Shown here: positions 26,018 through 33,889 of the stretch, piece after piece | Layout of the letters: each line of letters starts with the position of its first letter | Position numbering within the stretch: position 1 is the first letter of the stretch | Made by a program: the position numbers and the translations under genes | The notes under the pieces: generated by a model | Told to the model about the DNA's origin: nothing | Databases searched by the model: none | Seen by the model: the letters and a program-made list of their open reading frames with translations, nothing else | Origin: Irpex lacteus | Lineage: Eukaryota; Basidiomycota; Agaricomycetes; Polyporales; Irpicaceae | DNA length: 36,864 nt | Reading direction: 5' to 3' | Assembly (NCBI GenBank): GCA_001986395.2 | Contig: MQVO02000097.1 | Location: 1-36,864, forward strand

Positions 26018-26194
26018 TCAACTCTAATTTAAATAAATAAATAAATTTTTGAGGACGTGAGCGTCCTCCTCCCGGCTCTAACGTTTAGCACAAATCTAAG
26101 ATATTCTTTTTTATTTAATACATAGATATAAATAAGCTTGTAAGCAAAATATATTCCTTTTCCGTGTATATTATTTGCTTACATAGCTTACACT

Positions 26195-26510
26195 ATGGAT
26201 TGCTTTAATAAATTTTTTTTACTGAAACATGATAAACACCAATATCTGTGGCAGCTTGTCTTACTAGGGTAGATAGTCTATTCGTTTGTGAAAACATTTG
26301 TGACTTCCCTTTTTTTTTATTAAAAAAAAAAGGATAGAGTGTGCCTTAGCAAGACTATACTTAAGCATACGAGCCCTATCTTTTTCCTTTAATTCTTCGG
26401 AACGATTATGGTTACTCTCACTAATTTTAGCTCTACCCTCTTCAGATAAAGTATGAACTTTAGTATAATAGGCTTCTTTCATCTTAGCTATAGTCTATTT
26501 AAAATTTAGT
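26195..26510 (-). pseudogene. GIY-YIG endonuclease C-terminal DNA-binding modules (NUMOD3/NUMOD1), broken
   Basis: The minus strand reads VHTLSEEGRAKISESN, then RSEELKEKDRARMLKYSLAKA: the NUMOD3 repeat and helix typical of the C-terminal part of GIY-YIG intron endonucleases. A T/A-run hairpin (26306-26333) then interrupts, and in another frame VRQAATDIGVYHVSVKKIY completes a NUMOD1 helix-turn-helix. The catalytic domain is missing. Confidence 0.75.
26306..26333. repeat. T-run/A-run hairpin inserted in an endonuclease relic
   Basis: TCCCT9 ATT A10GGA splits the two modules of the minus-strand gene, showing this second hairpin type also inserts into coding sequence. Confidence 0.75.
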
Positions 26511-26550
26511 ATAACCTAAAGAGCTTCCTGCTTTTTTTAAAGTATTCTAC

Positions 26551-26618
26551 TAAAAAAAACTAGGACCCAGCCCACAAAGTGGATTGGATTGTGGACAGAA
26601 ATAATTAGTTTTTTTGGA
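26551..26618. repeat. Dispersed palindrome carrying a GC insert, copy 24
   Basis: Left arm AAAAAAAACTAGG, then ACCCAGCCCACAAAGTGGAT and TGTGGACAG, then AATAATTAGTTTTTTTGG. The insert is related to the GC cluster at 4615-4673, so one repeat has invaded or recombined with another. Confidence 0.8.
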
Positions 26619-26990
26619 GTTTAGAAAAAGGGCTTTATCTTAAAATCATTTACTTTTCAGCTTATGATAGAATGTTCTAGTTTAAGCACTATTGAAACGA
26701 TAACAAGTAACATAGCTTGATGTGTATAGAGCTAAACCAATACTTTGAATTTGATTACAATTATTTATAATAGGTGTTGCAGATGATCCTGTTATGCTTG
26801 TATTAAGGCTTAAGTTAAAATGATTTAGATCTTTACCTTACTCTGTGATGTATGAGCCTAGGAAAAGGGTTCCTGTTTTATTATTATTAGTTAAGTAAGA
26901 GTTTGAAACATGTTACCCTCAGCTCCGTGTTCAGAAGAGGAATAACTTGAATTTACAATTAGAATAGTGTAAATAATCAATTTAACCATA

Positions 26991-27071
26991 ACCCTAAAAA
27001 ACTAATTAATTATCCCGGTATTATTAAAATTTAATTAAATTAAATTTTAATTAGAGCCTAGTTTTTTTGTT
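26991..27071. repeat. Dispersed palindrome, long form, copy 25
   Basis: ACCCTAAAAAACTAATTAAT, TATCCCGGTATT, inner AT hairpin, then GAGCCTAGTTTTTTTGTTG. Opposite orientation to copy 4; same orientation as copy 29. Confidence 0.8.
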
Positions 27072-27296
27072 GAGGAATGGTAGGAGTAAATAAAAATACA
27101 TTAATGATCCTCCCAAATTAAAAATAAATAAACCCTCGTCCGAGGGTAACTATATATAAATTTAATATCTGAACTAACAAAGAATATAACTTATATATTT
27201 AATTATCTTTTCTTTAAAATTATTTTTTTTTTATAAATAAATGATTAACAATACTATGGTTGTACTGGCACCATTCCATTTGGGGTCTATTTTTTA

Positions 27297-27629
27297 TTAT
27301 TTTTTTATATCTAGCTCCTCAGATTTAAGCACTTTAATAATATGTTTAATTCTGTTAAAACTTAAATAATATTGATAACAAGTAAAAATAAAGGCAAAAA
27401 ATAAAGCTATATATAAAATGTAAATAGGATTATTTATATAACTGTTTGATAGTAATAATAAGAAACTAGTTCCACCTAAAAATCTTAATGTTCTTATGAA
27501 AAATGTAGAATTTAATTTAATTAAATTATCAGGTAGTGTTGGAGTTGAATACCCTTTTTTTACCCCAATAATTAGCCTAGATAAAATACTGATTTGATTT
27601 AATTTTTGGATTTTATTTAATTTTTGCAT
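27297..27629 (-). CDS. Hypothetical 110-residue membrane protein
   Basis: ATG start and TAA stop, no TGA. A basic N-terminus (MQKLNKIQKLNQ...GVKKGYSTPTLPDNLIKLN) is followed by two hydrophobic helices (about residues 50-62 and 67-85) and a charged tail ending VLKSEELDIKK. Proteins of this shape occur beside plasmid-derived polymerase genes in fungal mtDNA. A relic with a related helix lies at 14482-14670. Intact length suggests recent acquisition or retention. Function unknown. Confidence 0.55.
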   Translation of the reverse strand: MQKLNKIQKLNQISILSRLIIGVKKGYSTPTLPDNLIKLNSTFFIRTLRFLGGTSFLLLLSNSYINNPIYILYIALFFAFIFTCYQYYLSFNRIKHIIKVLKSEELDIKK

Positions 27630-27995
27630 AATATTTATGAAATTAAATATACTACTAAAAATCTATATATAAAATTTTTATTTTTATACATAAATAAAGA
27701 TAGTATTAATGTACTTAGATAATTAAAATTTTTATACTTAGCTTCTTTCCTTTTTTTAATAAAAAGGTATATACTTAAAAATAGTTAATTATCATTTAAC
27801 AATCCACTTAAGAAATAATATACATACGTTTTATTTTTTTCTCAGGTCCTGATAATTAAGTGTTTTATAAATAAGATACAATATTTATGAATGTTAATAT
27901 ACTACACTAAAATAATTATTTTATTATTTTGTATCTCAATTAATAATAGTGCTTCTTTTAAGATTTCAATTTTATATTATTTTAATATTTCCTAA
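27630..27995. other. AT-rich spacer
   Basis: I see no gene or clear repeat apart from short T/A runs. Confidence 0.5.
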
Positions 27996-28001
27996 ATCCC
28001 C

Positions 28002-28074
28002 TGATGCGAGTTAATGTAATGGAAAGCATAAGAGCCTGGTAAGCTCATAGAGTATATCCAATTCAGACACTCTA
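28002..28074 (+). tRNA. Degenerate tRNA-like sequence (anticodon GGU?)
   Basis: ATGT/GCAT D stem, anticodon arm GAGC CTGGTAA GCTC, and a 3' acceptor ACTCTAT that pairs over only four bases with GAGT at the 5' side. The T arm (TATCCAATTCAGAC) does not close. GGU would be Thr, unusual for mitochondria. Probably a pseudogene or chimera. Confidence 0.3.
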
Positions 28075-28379
28075 TTCTTTCTTCTTTAATTATAATTAAT
28101 TTCTTTTGGTTAGTAACCTTTGTGGAACGATAGTGGAACCTTGGTCCCCACCTTCCCCACCTTCACCACCTTCATCTATTTCCTTACGTGCCTCTATTTC
28201 GATTTTACCATACCTCGAGTCATTACCTGAGCCATGAATTAGTTACCTAACACATTTAGTTAAAATAGCTTTAAGGTGTTCCCGACAATTTGATAGTTTT
28301 TAGCAATAGGTTTCCTTTTGCTAGAGGCCAAGTAAAGTTTCTCACACCTTACCCTAAATCTTACCTTTTAATTAATCTC
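28075..28379. other. Spacer with CCACCTTC tandem
   Basis: A short tandem of CCCACCTTC-like units at 28146-28177. No gene recognised. Confidence 0.5.
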
Positions 28380-28625
28380 TAAAGCAACACTATAAAAATA
28401 TAATCCTTTATACTCTTTATGAGTATCTAAATACCTGCTAATTGTTTTAGCACTCATTTTTAATTCTTTAGTTGCTTCTAATTTAGAACTAAAAGTAGGT
28501 TTATTATCATTTAGCAATATAAATTTATTGTTAACACTTTTGTATACCCATACAGAAACAGTTTAATTAACAGCCTTTTTAATATTATTTAATAATAAAT
28601 CTTTTTCTGCTTTGTTTAACCCTTC
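28380..28625 (-). pseudogene. Homing endonuclease tail with NUMOD1-type module
   Basis: The minus strand reads NKAEKDLLLNNIKKAVN-stop-TVSVWVYKS, then FSSKLEATKELKMSAKTISR and YLDTHKEYKGLYFYS. This is the linker and NUMOD1 helix-turn-helix of an intron endonuclease, with one TAA inside. Palindrome-like copy 26 abuts its upstream end. Confidence 0.7.
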
Positions 28626-28672
28626 CCCCCAAATTTAATTTATTTTTAGTTTTTGCTACTTTTTTTGGGGTG
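28625..28672. repeat. Decayed palindrome-like element, copy 26
   Basis: CCCCCCAAATTTAATT...GCTACTTTTTTTGGGG; outer arms match, the CTAG steps are lost. Confidence 0.5.
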
Positions 28673-29647
28673 GGACTGGCAAACAGACTCTAACTGGTAA
28701 ATGTGGCTAATGTAATGTAATATGTTCTACTCTTGATTAATTTATATCCTCTAACTAAACTCTTCTCTTTATTTTTATTTTGGCTCCCCACAAAGAATAA
28801 TTTTATTCTTTATTTAGTTAAGTTCAATAGCATCCTTTAGGTAGCTTTATGTTAGCACACAGAATACTAAGCTTGAGTTAAACTTACTGCTAGTTCTAGA
28901 CCAACTAGTCCAACAAATCCCCAAAAAAACTAGTTAGAATTATTTCTAATTCCTAGTTTTTTGGGTTAAGCGTATGGAATTAGTAAAAGATTAATATAAA
29001 ATAAATTAAATAAAAGTTTTTTTGGGAGAACTATTTAAAATTAATACCATTTTTCTTTTCTTTTAATTTTATTTTAAATAAAAAGTAAGATAAATTATTT
29101 AGGGGAGAGGACCTGACATGTAAACAATTGATACTCTAACCAATAATCGGAAACTAGAAATCAGGGATTAGTATTGCATAATAAATTCAAATGAGTTGGT
29201 ACAAAAGAGATAAATTAAATTTATTTATAGAGGAGATATAAGAATAATAAAAAGAAATAATTTGTTTTATTTTATATATAAAAAAAGGATAAAGGGAAGG
29301 GTAAAGGGGAGTATAACTATCTCTTTCAACTGAAGAGGCTGACCATTAACTTAAATTTAAATTAGATTATAGCGTAACCAGTCTCTGAAGATTCCATAAC
29401 AATAGACATTGAACTGTGTAAAATACCACAGATATTCTTAACATTTACCATAGAATGTTACTGCCTATCTCCTGAGATAATTTTATTTATATTTGTAGGA
29501 AGAGCATATAAAAATATATTTTTATTAATCTTTTTTTTATTAAAAAGGAGGGGGAGGACAAAAAAAAAGGAAGCAGGGACAGATATAGGTTTCGTATAAT
29601 CTCTTTTGATCTCTACGAAATATTCCCGGAATATATGGACATTATGT
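28673..29647. other. Spacer with repeat fragments
   Basis: No complete gene. Palindrome copy 27 at 28919. A 20-base match to the atp8 start region (TTAATACCATTTTTCTTTT, 29043-29061) recurs at 32185-32203. After the cob fragment a short frame (EYFVEIKRDYTKPISVP, 29590-29640) on the minus strand looks protein-like but is unassigned. Confidence 0.45.
28919..28965. repeat. Dispersed palindrome, copy 27
   Basis: TCCCCAAAAAAACTAG...CTAGTTTTTTGGG. Confidence 0.9.
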
Positions 29648-29862
29648 TTATCCAAGGAAAGCAATAGCCATCATAAGAACAAGGATGATTACACCAATAG
29701 ACCATGGTAGAATCCGTGGAGCCTTGTATGATCCGTAGTATAGACCTCGAGCGATGTGTAGGTATACAAAGATGAAGAAGAATGAAGCTACATTAGCGTG
29801 GATGTATCGAATCAACCATCCGTAGTTTACGTCTCGCATAATCGCAGGTGTTATAATAACTC
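29648..29862 (-). pseudogene. cob fragment of foreign codon usage
   Basis: 63 residues from MRDVNYGW to MMAIAFLG align with residues 69-131 of the intact cob at 35340, with 9 differences. The fragment uses CGA, CTA/CTT and C-ending codons, whereas resident cob uses AGA, TTA and AT-ending codons. It lacks the sequence on both sides. The minus strand upstream carries a homing endonuclease that ends ~20 bases before it. This fits a 3' exon co-carried with a mobile intron from another fungus. Confidence 0.85.
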
Positions 29863-29863
29863 G

Positions 29864-30500
29864 TTAGTTTTGCAGTGTAGAATAGAAGCTGTATCGGCCT
29901 AGGTAAGCCTTCCCTGTGTCAATGTTACGAGAAACAGCACGAGAAGTACGAGATAGGCCAATAGCCTCTTGAGCGTCTCCATAGTTGGTATATGGAGTAG
30001 TGTTAACTAGTACACCATTATCATAAATATAAATAGAACGTGATGTAACAGTTCGAGCAATAGCCTTTGCGTATTCGAGTTGATTCATTTCAGGAGTACG
30101 TTCCACAGGCACTTCATAATTCAGTACCTCTGAAATAGTGTCTGATTCTGGTGCAATTCCAGTAACATTACTGTTGGTATAACGTCCTGAGTTGATATAC
30201 TTACTAATTAGTACAAGGAGCTTACGACCTTGAATTAGATAAGCATAACCCCACTTGTACATATACAGAGCTAGACACCATAGAGAGAAATCAACACCCT
30301 TTCGAGTTTGGAATGGCATAGAAAGGAAAAAAGGCATTAGATAGTCGTATAGCGCATCAATATTAATAATTGAAATAGTGATAACGCTAGTGTTTCGGTT
30401 TAGTGTACTACTAATTACTGGAGCTGCTCTATCAATAGTGAATGTACACATTTGTGGTAGGCATTGCAGGAATGTTCACTAAATGGAATAGGTGTAATTT
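29864..30500 (-). pseudogene. LAGLIDADG endonuclease C-terminal half with NUMOD1 tail
   Basis: The frame from 30451 reads FTIDRAAPVISSTLNRNTSV, IINIDALYDYLMPFFLSMPF, QTRKGVDFSLWCLALYMYKW and a NUMOD1 module SIYIYDNGVLVNTTPY with AIGLSRTSRAVSRN, ending at TAG. N-terminal codons RVEITPIPFSEHS are in another frame (30455-30505), so one frameshift exists. The LAGLIDADG motifs themselves are absent. It lies between an nad4L fragment and a cob fragment, so the parts come from different introns or were recombined. Codon use is like the cob fragment and unlike resident genes. Confidence 0.7.
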
Positions 30501-30598
30501 CAACTCGACAGCTAGAAGCATAAGTTCAATGCTAATAAGAAGCATAAGTAGATTCTTACGGTTAAGGATAATAAGATATAACCAAAATTTAAAATATC
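30500..30598 (-). pseudogene. nad4L fragment of foreign codon usage
   Basis: The minus strand reads LNRKNLLMLLISIELMLLAV, the most conserved block of NADH dehydrogenase subunit 4L, with CGT, CTT and GTC codons. Homology ends at MLLAV and the homing endonuclease frame takes over (RVEITPIPF). Probably a 5' exon piece that travelled with an intron. Confidence 0.8.
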
Positions 30599-30604
30599 CC
30601 TCCA

Positions 30605-30665
30605 ATATTAATTTTATTTAGTTAAATTAAAAAGGAGGGGGAGGACTAGGTTTACTTTTATTGCT
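30605..30665. repeat. Direct repeat with 31785-31835
   Basis: TTTTATTTAGTTAAATTAAA and CTAGGTTTACTTTTATTG occur at both places with different middles. Confidence 0.6.
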
Positions 30666-30694
30666 TCAGGGCACAAGTTAATTCTTTTCTTTTC

Positions 30695-30950
30695 TATTAC
30701 TTGAGTAACTCCTCTGTAGAAAGATATTACTCTTGTTTGAGAACTATCATATAATACACCTCCTGCACAAATAAATAGTCCAGGTGAAACTAGTCCTTTA
30801 GCTAATCCTAAGTTAATAGCACCTTCCCCCAAAAAAACTAGTTAGAATTATTTCTAATTCCTAGTTTTTTGGGTTAGCTTGTATACTGTTACTAAAAACA
30901 GCTAAAAGATAAACTGCAGCTTGAGAAACTGAACTAAACAAAAAACTAAT
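30695..30950 (-). pseudogene. nad4 fragment interrupted by a palindrome
   Basis: On the minus strand SQAAVYLLAVFSNSIQ (30880-30930) and EGAINLGLAKGLVSPGLFIC (to ~30770) are consecutive pieces of NADH dehydrogenase subunit 4, followed by AGGVLYDSSQTRVISFYRG. Palindrome copy 28 separates Gln from Glu-Gly, where ND4 normally has only about two residues. Homology stops after VTQVI. Confidence 0.85.
30826..30873. repeat. Dispersed palindrome inside nad4 fragment, copy 28
   Basis: CCCCCAAAAAAACTAG...CTAGTTTTTTGGG with core TTAGAATTATTTCTAATTC. The flanking nad4 codons give the best view of an insertion site in the window. Confidence 0.92.
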
Positions 30951-31380
30951 AATTTCTATTATTTTTGTAGAAATAATTATAACCTTTAATTAATCTCAAC
31001 CTGAGGATGAGATTTGCAGGGTGATAAAAGGCCATTCTGCAGGTTAAAGTACAAATTTCATTATAAACAAAGATGAATAGTAAATGAGGAGTAGGGTTAT
31101 TTAAGGAGACCTGCACTAAGTTGTATCGGCATTAATTTAATTAAATATAAAAAGTTACAAAAACATTCTTCAATAAAAATATAATTAACCTACAAAATAA
31201 ACAGGTGGTGGTTACTCCTATAATTGCTTACGATAATTGCGATCTTTTAAAATTAAAAATTATTTTTCTTCCTATTAAAAAAAGTATTAAAGTTAAATTC
31301 ATTGTTTGATTACTATAAAGTAAATTATTTTAAAAAGTAGTCAAAAGTGATTATCCACTACTATCCTGTTAGATAATCTC

Positions 31381-31430
31381 CTGCCTGATGCCGCCTTCGG
31401 AGGCCTCGCATCCGACGGTGGCTATCATCT
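31381..31430. repeat. GC cluster with hairpin potential
   Basis: CCTGATGCCGCCTTCGGAGG followed by CCTCGCATCCGACGGTGGC: TGATGCC/GGC-type and CCGCC/GGCGG-type complementarities. Isolated in AT-rich DNA, like yeast mitochondrial GC clusters. Confidence 0.55.
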
Positions 31431-31558
31431 CCTTAAAAATAAGCCTCCCTCTGAATAAGTGTGTACCCCCTTACTATTAATATTGCTATAACCATAATAA
31501 CCCGATAATTATAAATATTGTATAACTAATTAGGTTAAAATTATAAACTATTGTTCTC

Positions 31559-31584
31559 CCCTTTTTTTTTATAAATAAAAAAGG
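31559..31584. repeat. T-run/A-run hairpin
   Basis: CCT10 ATAAAT A6GG, imperfect. Confidence 0.6.
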
Positions 31585-32051
31585 ATTCAAGTAAAAACTT
31601 TTCCACCCTATTGATTTAATAACAATAAACACTATTGAATATAACTACCTAATTTTTAATAAACTAAGCTGTTTAGGGTTATTTACAACTGCGCCTAATA
31701 TAATCTTGAATAAAAACAACCTACAGCTAAAAATTAAACACTGTTGTTCATAACACCTATAAACTATTATTATATTTATGATAATTTTATTTAGTTAAAT
31801 TAAAAATTATTTTTCTTCCTAGGTTTACTTTTATTGTAAAAATTTTTCTTTTTATAATTCTCTATAATATTATACATATAAACTTAATCCAATAGAGAAG
31901 GAATAATCTCTAAATAAATTTAAAGATTCTCCCTCCCCTATTCTTTTATTTATATTTTTTATTTTTTGTTTTTAAATTTATGTTTAAGAAAATAAAATTT
32001 ATACTCTCTTATATAATTAAATACTTTTTTTATTTAGATATATAAAAATAA

Positions 32052-32101
32052 TTAAATAATAAGTAACTAAAATAATAATTAAATAATTAAATATTTATAA
32101 A
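32052..32101. repeat. ~50-bp inverted repeat, left arm (partner 32522-32572)
   Basis: AATTAAATAATAAGTAACTA and onward is the reverse complement of the right arm. The pair encloses atp8-like, trnI and trnF. A direct repeat of CTATTCTTTTATTTATATTT (31939 and 32479) accompanies it. Confidence 0.75.
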
Positions 32102-32184
32102 ATTTTAAAGTTCTATAAATCTATTCCTTATATTAAGGGATAAATAACTTTTAATTAAATTAAATTTATAATAAATTTGGGGGA

Positions 32185-32322
32185 TTAATACCATTTTTCT
32201 TTTTAAATCAATTATTTTACGGTTATATAATCTTATTCGCCTTATTAGTATTAGTTTCATGAGTAATTTTACCATATCTTTTACAGTTACAAATCGTGAG
32301 ATTATTAATAACTAAATTATAA
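32185..32322 (+). CDS. atp8: ATP synthase subunit 8-like frame without ATG
   Basis: The frame reads LIPFFFLNQLFYGYIILFAL, LVLVSWVILPYLLQLQ, IVRLLITKL-TAA. This matches the pattern of fungal ATP8 (MPQLIPF-(F/Y)-F-L-N-Q ... ILP ... S-R-(L/I)-x-I-(S/T)-K-L), a small Fo subunit with one membrane helix. The W is a TGA at 32260-32262. The expected ATG-CCA-CAA is replaced by TTTGGGGGA, so the first ~3 codons are missing; only non-ATG starts (TTA 32185, ATA 32188) are available. trnI begins 7 bases after the stop. Either a 5'-truncated copy or a gene with a non-standard start. Confidence 0.65.
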
Positions 32323-32329
32323 TATAAAT

Positions 32330-32402
32330 AAGTCTATTATTTAATGGTTTAAAATATCTCCTTGATAAGGAGGCAATAGATGTTCGATCCATCTTAGACT
32401 TA
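32330..32402 (+). tRNA. trnI(gau): tRNA-Ile (GAU), copy 1
   Basis: Acceptor AAGTCTA/TAGACTT, anticodon stem TCTCC/GGAGG around TTGATAA, T arm AGATG TTCGATC CATCT. All arms pair. Confidence 0.92.
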
Positions 32403-32404
32403 AA

Positions 32405-32478
32405 GTTCCCATAGCTTAATTTGGTTAGAGCAATAAATTGAAGCTTTATTGATAAAAGTTCAAGTCTTTTTGGGGACC
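32405..32478 (+). tRNA. trnF(gaa): tRNA-Phe (GAA)
   Basis: Acceptor GTTCCCA/TGGGGAC, anticodon stem ATAAA/TTTAT around TTGAAGC, T loop TTCAAGT. Two bases after trnI, so the pair is probably co-transcribed. Confidence 0.92.
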
Positions 32479-32521
32479 CTATTCTTTTATTTATATTTTT
32501 TATTTTTTGTTTTTAAATTTA

Positions 32522-32572
32522 AAAAATATTTAATTATTTAATTATTATTTTAGTTACTTATTATTTAATTAA
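32522..32572. repeat. ~50-bp inverted repeat, right arm
   Basis: Partner of 32052-32101, immediately upstream of the nad2-like/nad3 frames. Confidence 0.75.
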
Positions 32573-32690
32573 ATCTATTTATATTAATAAGAGTATTTCT
32601 TATATTTTATCTTTTAATATTATTTTATTAATATCTTTTTATTTTTATTTACCTTATTTATTAGAAGGTTTATATCTTTTATTATTATAA
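32523..32690 (+). pseudogene. Hydrophobic frame overlapping nad3 start, possible nad2 3' end
   Basis: An open frame of ~55 codons ([31 protein letters not shown]) ends in TAA whose last A is the A of the nad3 ATG (TAATG). This one-base overlap is the usual nad2-nad3 junction in fungal mtDNA, so this may be the end of nad2 cut upstream by the inverted repeat. The sequence itself is not diagnostic. Confidence 0.4.
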
Positions 32691-33082
32691 TGTTTCATAT
32701 TTATCTTTATTTAAGTCCTATTGTTGCTATTTTATTAATATTAATTAATTATTTTATATCTTTAGATAATTCTTATATTGAAAAGAAAAGTCCTTTTGAA
32801 TGTGGTTTTACTTCTTATGAACAATCTAGATCTTCTTTTAATGTTTCTTTCATTTTAGTTGCTATCTTATTTTTACCTTTTGATTTAGAAATCTCTTCTC
32901 TTTTACCTTATGTTATCTCCGCTTATAATAATAATCTTTACGGTTTATTTATCTTATTATTCTTTTTATTTATTTTAATACCCTTTAATAATCCAGCCGA
33001 TATCTTTTTATTGCTGGAGGAGGTGACCCTGTACTATACCAACACCTATTCTTCCAAACAATTCTATATGTTATTCCTCTAG
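32690..33082 (+). CDS. nad3: NADH dehydrogenase subunit 3 with replaced C-terminus
   Basis: ND3 is a core membrane subunit of complex I. Residues 1 to ~96 are canonical: [40 protein letters not shown] and the last helix [14 protein letters not shown]. The expected tail (roughly ...GFIYEFKKGAL) is missing. Instead the frame runs ~34 codons into a fragment that, one frame over, is cox1 (33013 onward). A functional protein is conceivable because the helices are complete, but truncation by an insertion is clear. ATG start overlaps the upstream TAA by one base. Confidence 0.85.
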   Translation: MFHIYLYLSPIVAILLILINYFISLDNSYIEKKSPFECGFTSYEQSRSSFNVSFILVAILFLPFDLEISSLLPYVISAYNNNLYGLFILLFFLFILIPFNNPADIFLLLEEVTLYYTNTYSSKQFYMLFL

Positions 33083-33336
33083 TTATTATGCCTTCGGGTT
33101 TCCGGTTTAACGCATTTTATTCACTCTATGCAAAGCGATTTCCTAACGCAGTAGCTCCAAGTCAATCATTTCTTGAATGGCTGATTGGGTTTGCTGTAGG
33201 CGATGGTAGCTTTGTAGTTAACAGCCGAGGAACTGCTGTATTCGTGATTACACAACTTACTGAAGATATTCAGGTACTTCTGAACATTATTTTTGTTTAC
33301 AGGGGAGAAATAAAAGTTAATATATTAATAAATTAA
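33013..33336 (+). pseudogene. cox1 exon end fused in frame to a LAGLIDADG endonuclease N-terminus
   Basis: One frame reads [14 protein letters not shown], the cox1 block that precedes WFFGHPEVYI, then an intron ORF leader (MPSGFRFNAFYSLYAKRF) and the LAGLIDADG motif FLEWLIGFAVGDGSF at about codons 56-70. It breaks after QVLLNII and ends at TAA 33334. CGA/CTA-rich codons differ from resident genes. This is a classic in-frame exon-plus-intron-ORF arrangement of a cox1 group I intron inserted after QHLF, cut off after ~108 codons and transplanted onto nad3. Confidence 0.85.
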
Positions 33337-33407
33337 GAATAAATATAATAAACTGTTTGAACTATACTAATATTTCTAATATGTAAGATTAAAGAATATA
33401 AATATAA

Positions 33408-33799
33408 TTAATTACTATTTATACAATTAAAGAATATATAATTTGAACTCTTAGTTAAGGAGCGTAGCGAGTGAGTGGAACGAGGGATACTATAGATTAA
33501 AATAAACAAAAATCTTCTTTTCTTAAACTCTTTAGCATTAACCACAATACAACTTGTAGTATTATTACTTCTACCGAACCCTCCGTATAAACAATTTAAT
33601 AATAATTTAGCAATCCATCTTTTTGCCCCTTTTGACTCAGCTTTAACTTTATATAAAGTATTTACATAATCAGAGAAAATATCAACTTTCTCACAGGAGT
33701 AGCCTCCTTTAATAATAAATTGATATTCAGGAATTAAATTTTTAGCCATTTTCAACTCTTCAGAGAAATAAATAGCAGTCCATTTACCTACCTCCTTTT
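33408..33799 (-). pseudogene. B-family DNA polymerase fragment (plasmid type)
   Basis: The minus strand frame (open from 33799) reads KWTAIYFSEELKMAKNLIPE, GGYSCEKVDIFSDYVNTLYK and RWIAKLLLNCLYGGFGRS: the palm segment up to motif B (K-x3-N-C-L-Y-G). Homology ends near NAKEFKKRR; the rest to TAA is noise. It overlaps the motif B region of the other fragment (9207-9628) but differs in sequence, so at least two different plasmid polymerases were integrated. Confidence 0.8.
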
Positions 33800-33889
33800 A
33801 TTTAAATAAAAATAAAAATAAGGAAAGTAGCTACTTGTTCCATTAAAAAAAATAATGGTTCAATCGAAGCATTAGATAATGGAACTCCC

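Larger units (their letters stand above)
26511..27296. other. Spacer with two unusual palindromes
   Basis: No gene recognised. It contains copies 24 and 25 and a GC-rich hairpin ACCCTCG-TC-CGAGGGT at 27131-27146. Around 26640-26930 some protein-like codons occur, but no frame can be named. Confidence 0.5.
30951..32184. other. Long AT-rich noncoding region with one GC cluster
   Basis: No gene recognised. It contains a GC-rich hairpin cluster (31381-31430), a T/A-run hairpin (31559-31584), the direct repeat unit at 31785-31835 and the left arm of a ~50-bp inverted repeat (32052-32101). Confidence 0.55.

Noticed and set aside
29105..29160. tRNA on the minus strand
   Set aside because: A TTGGTTAGAG D-loop-like string is present, but no acceptor or T arm can be formed.
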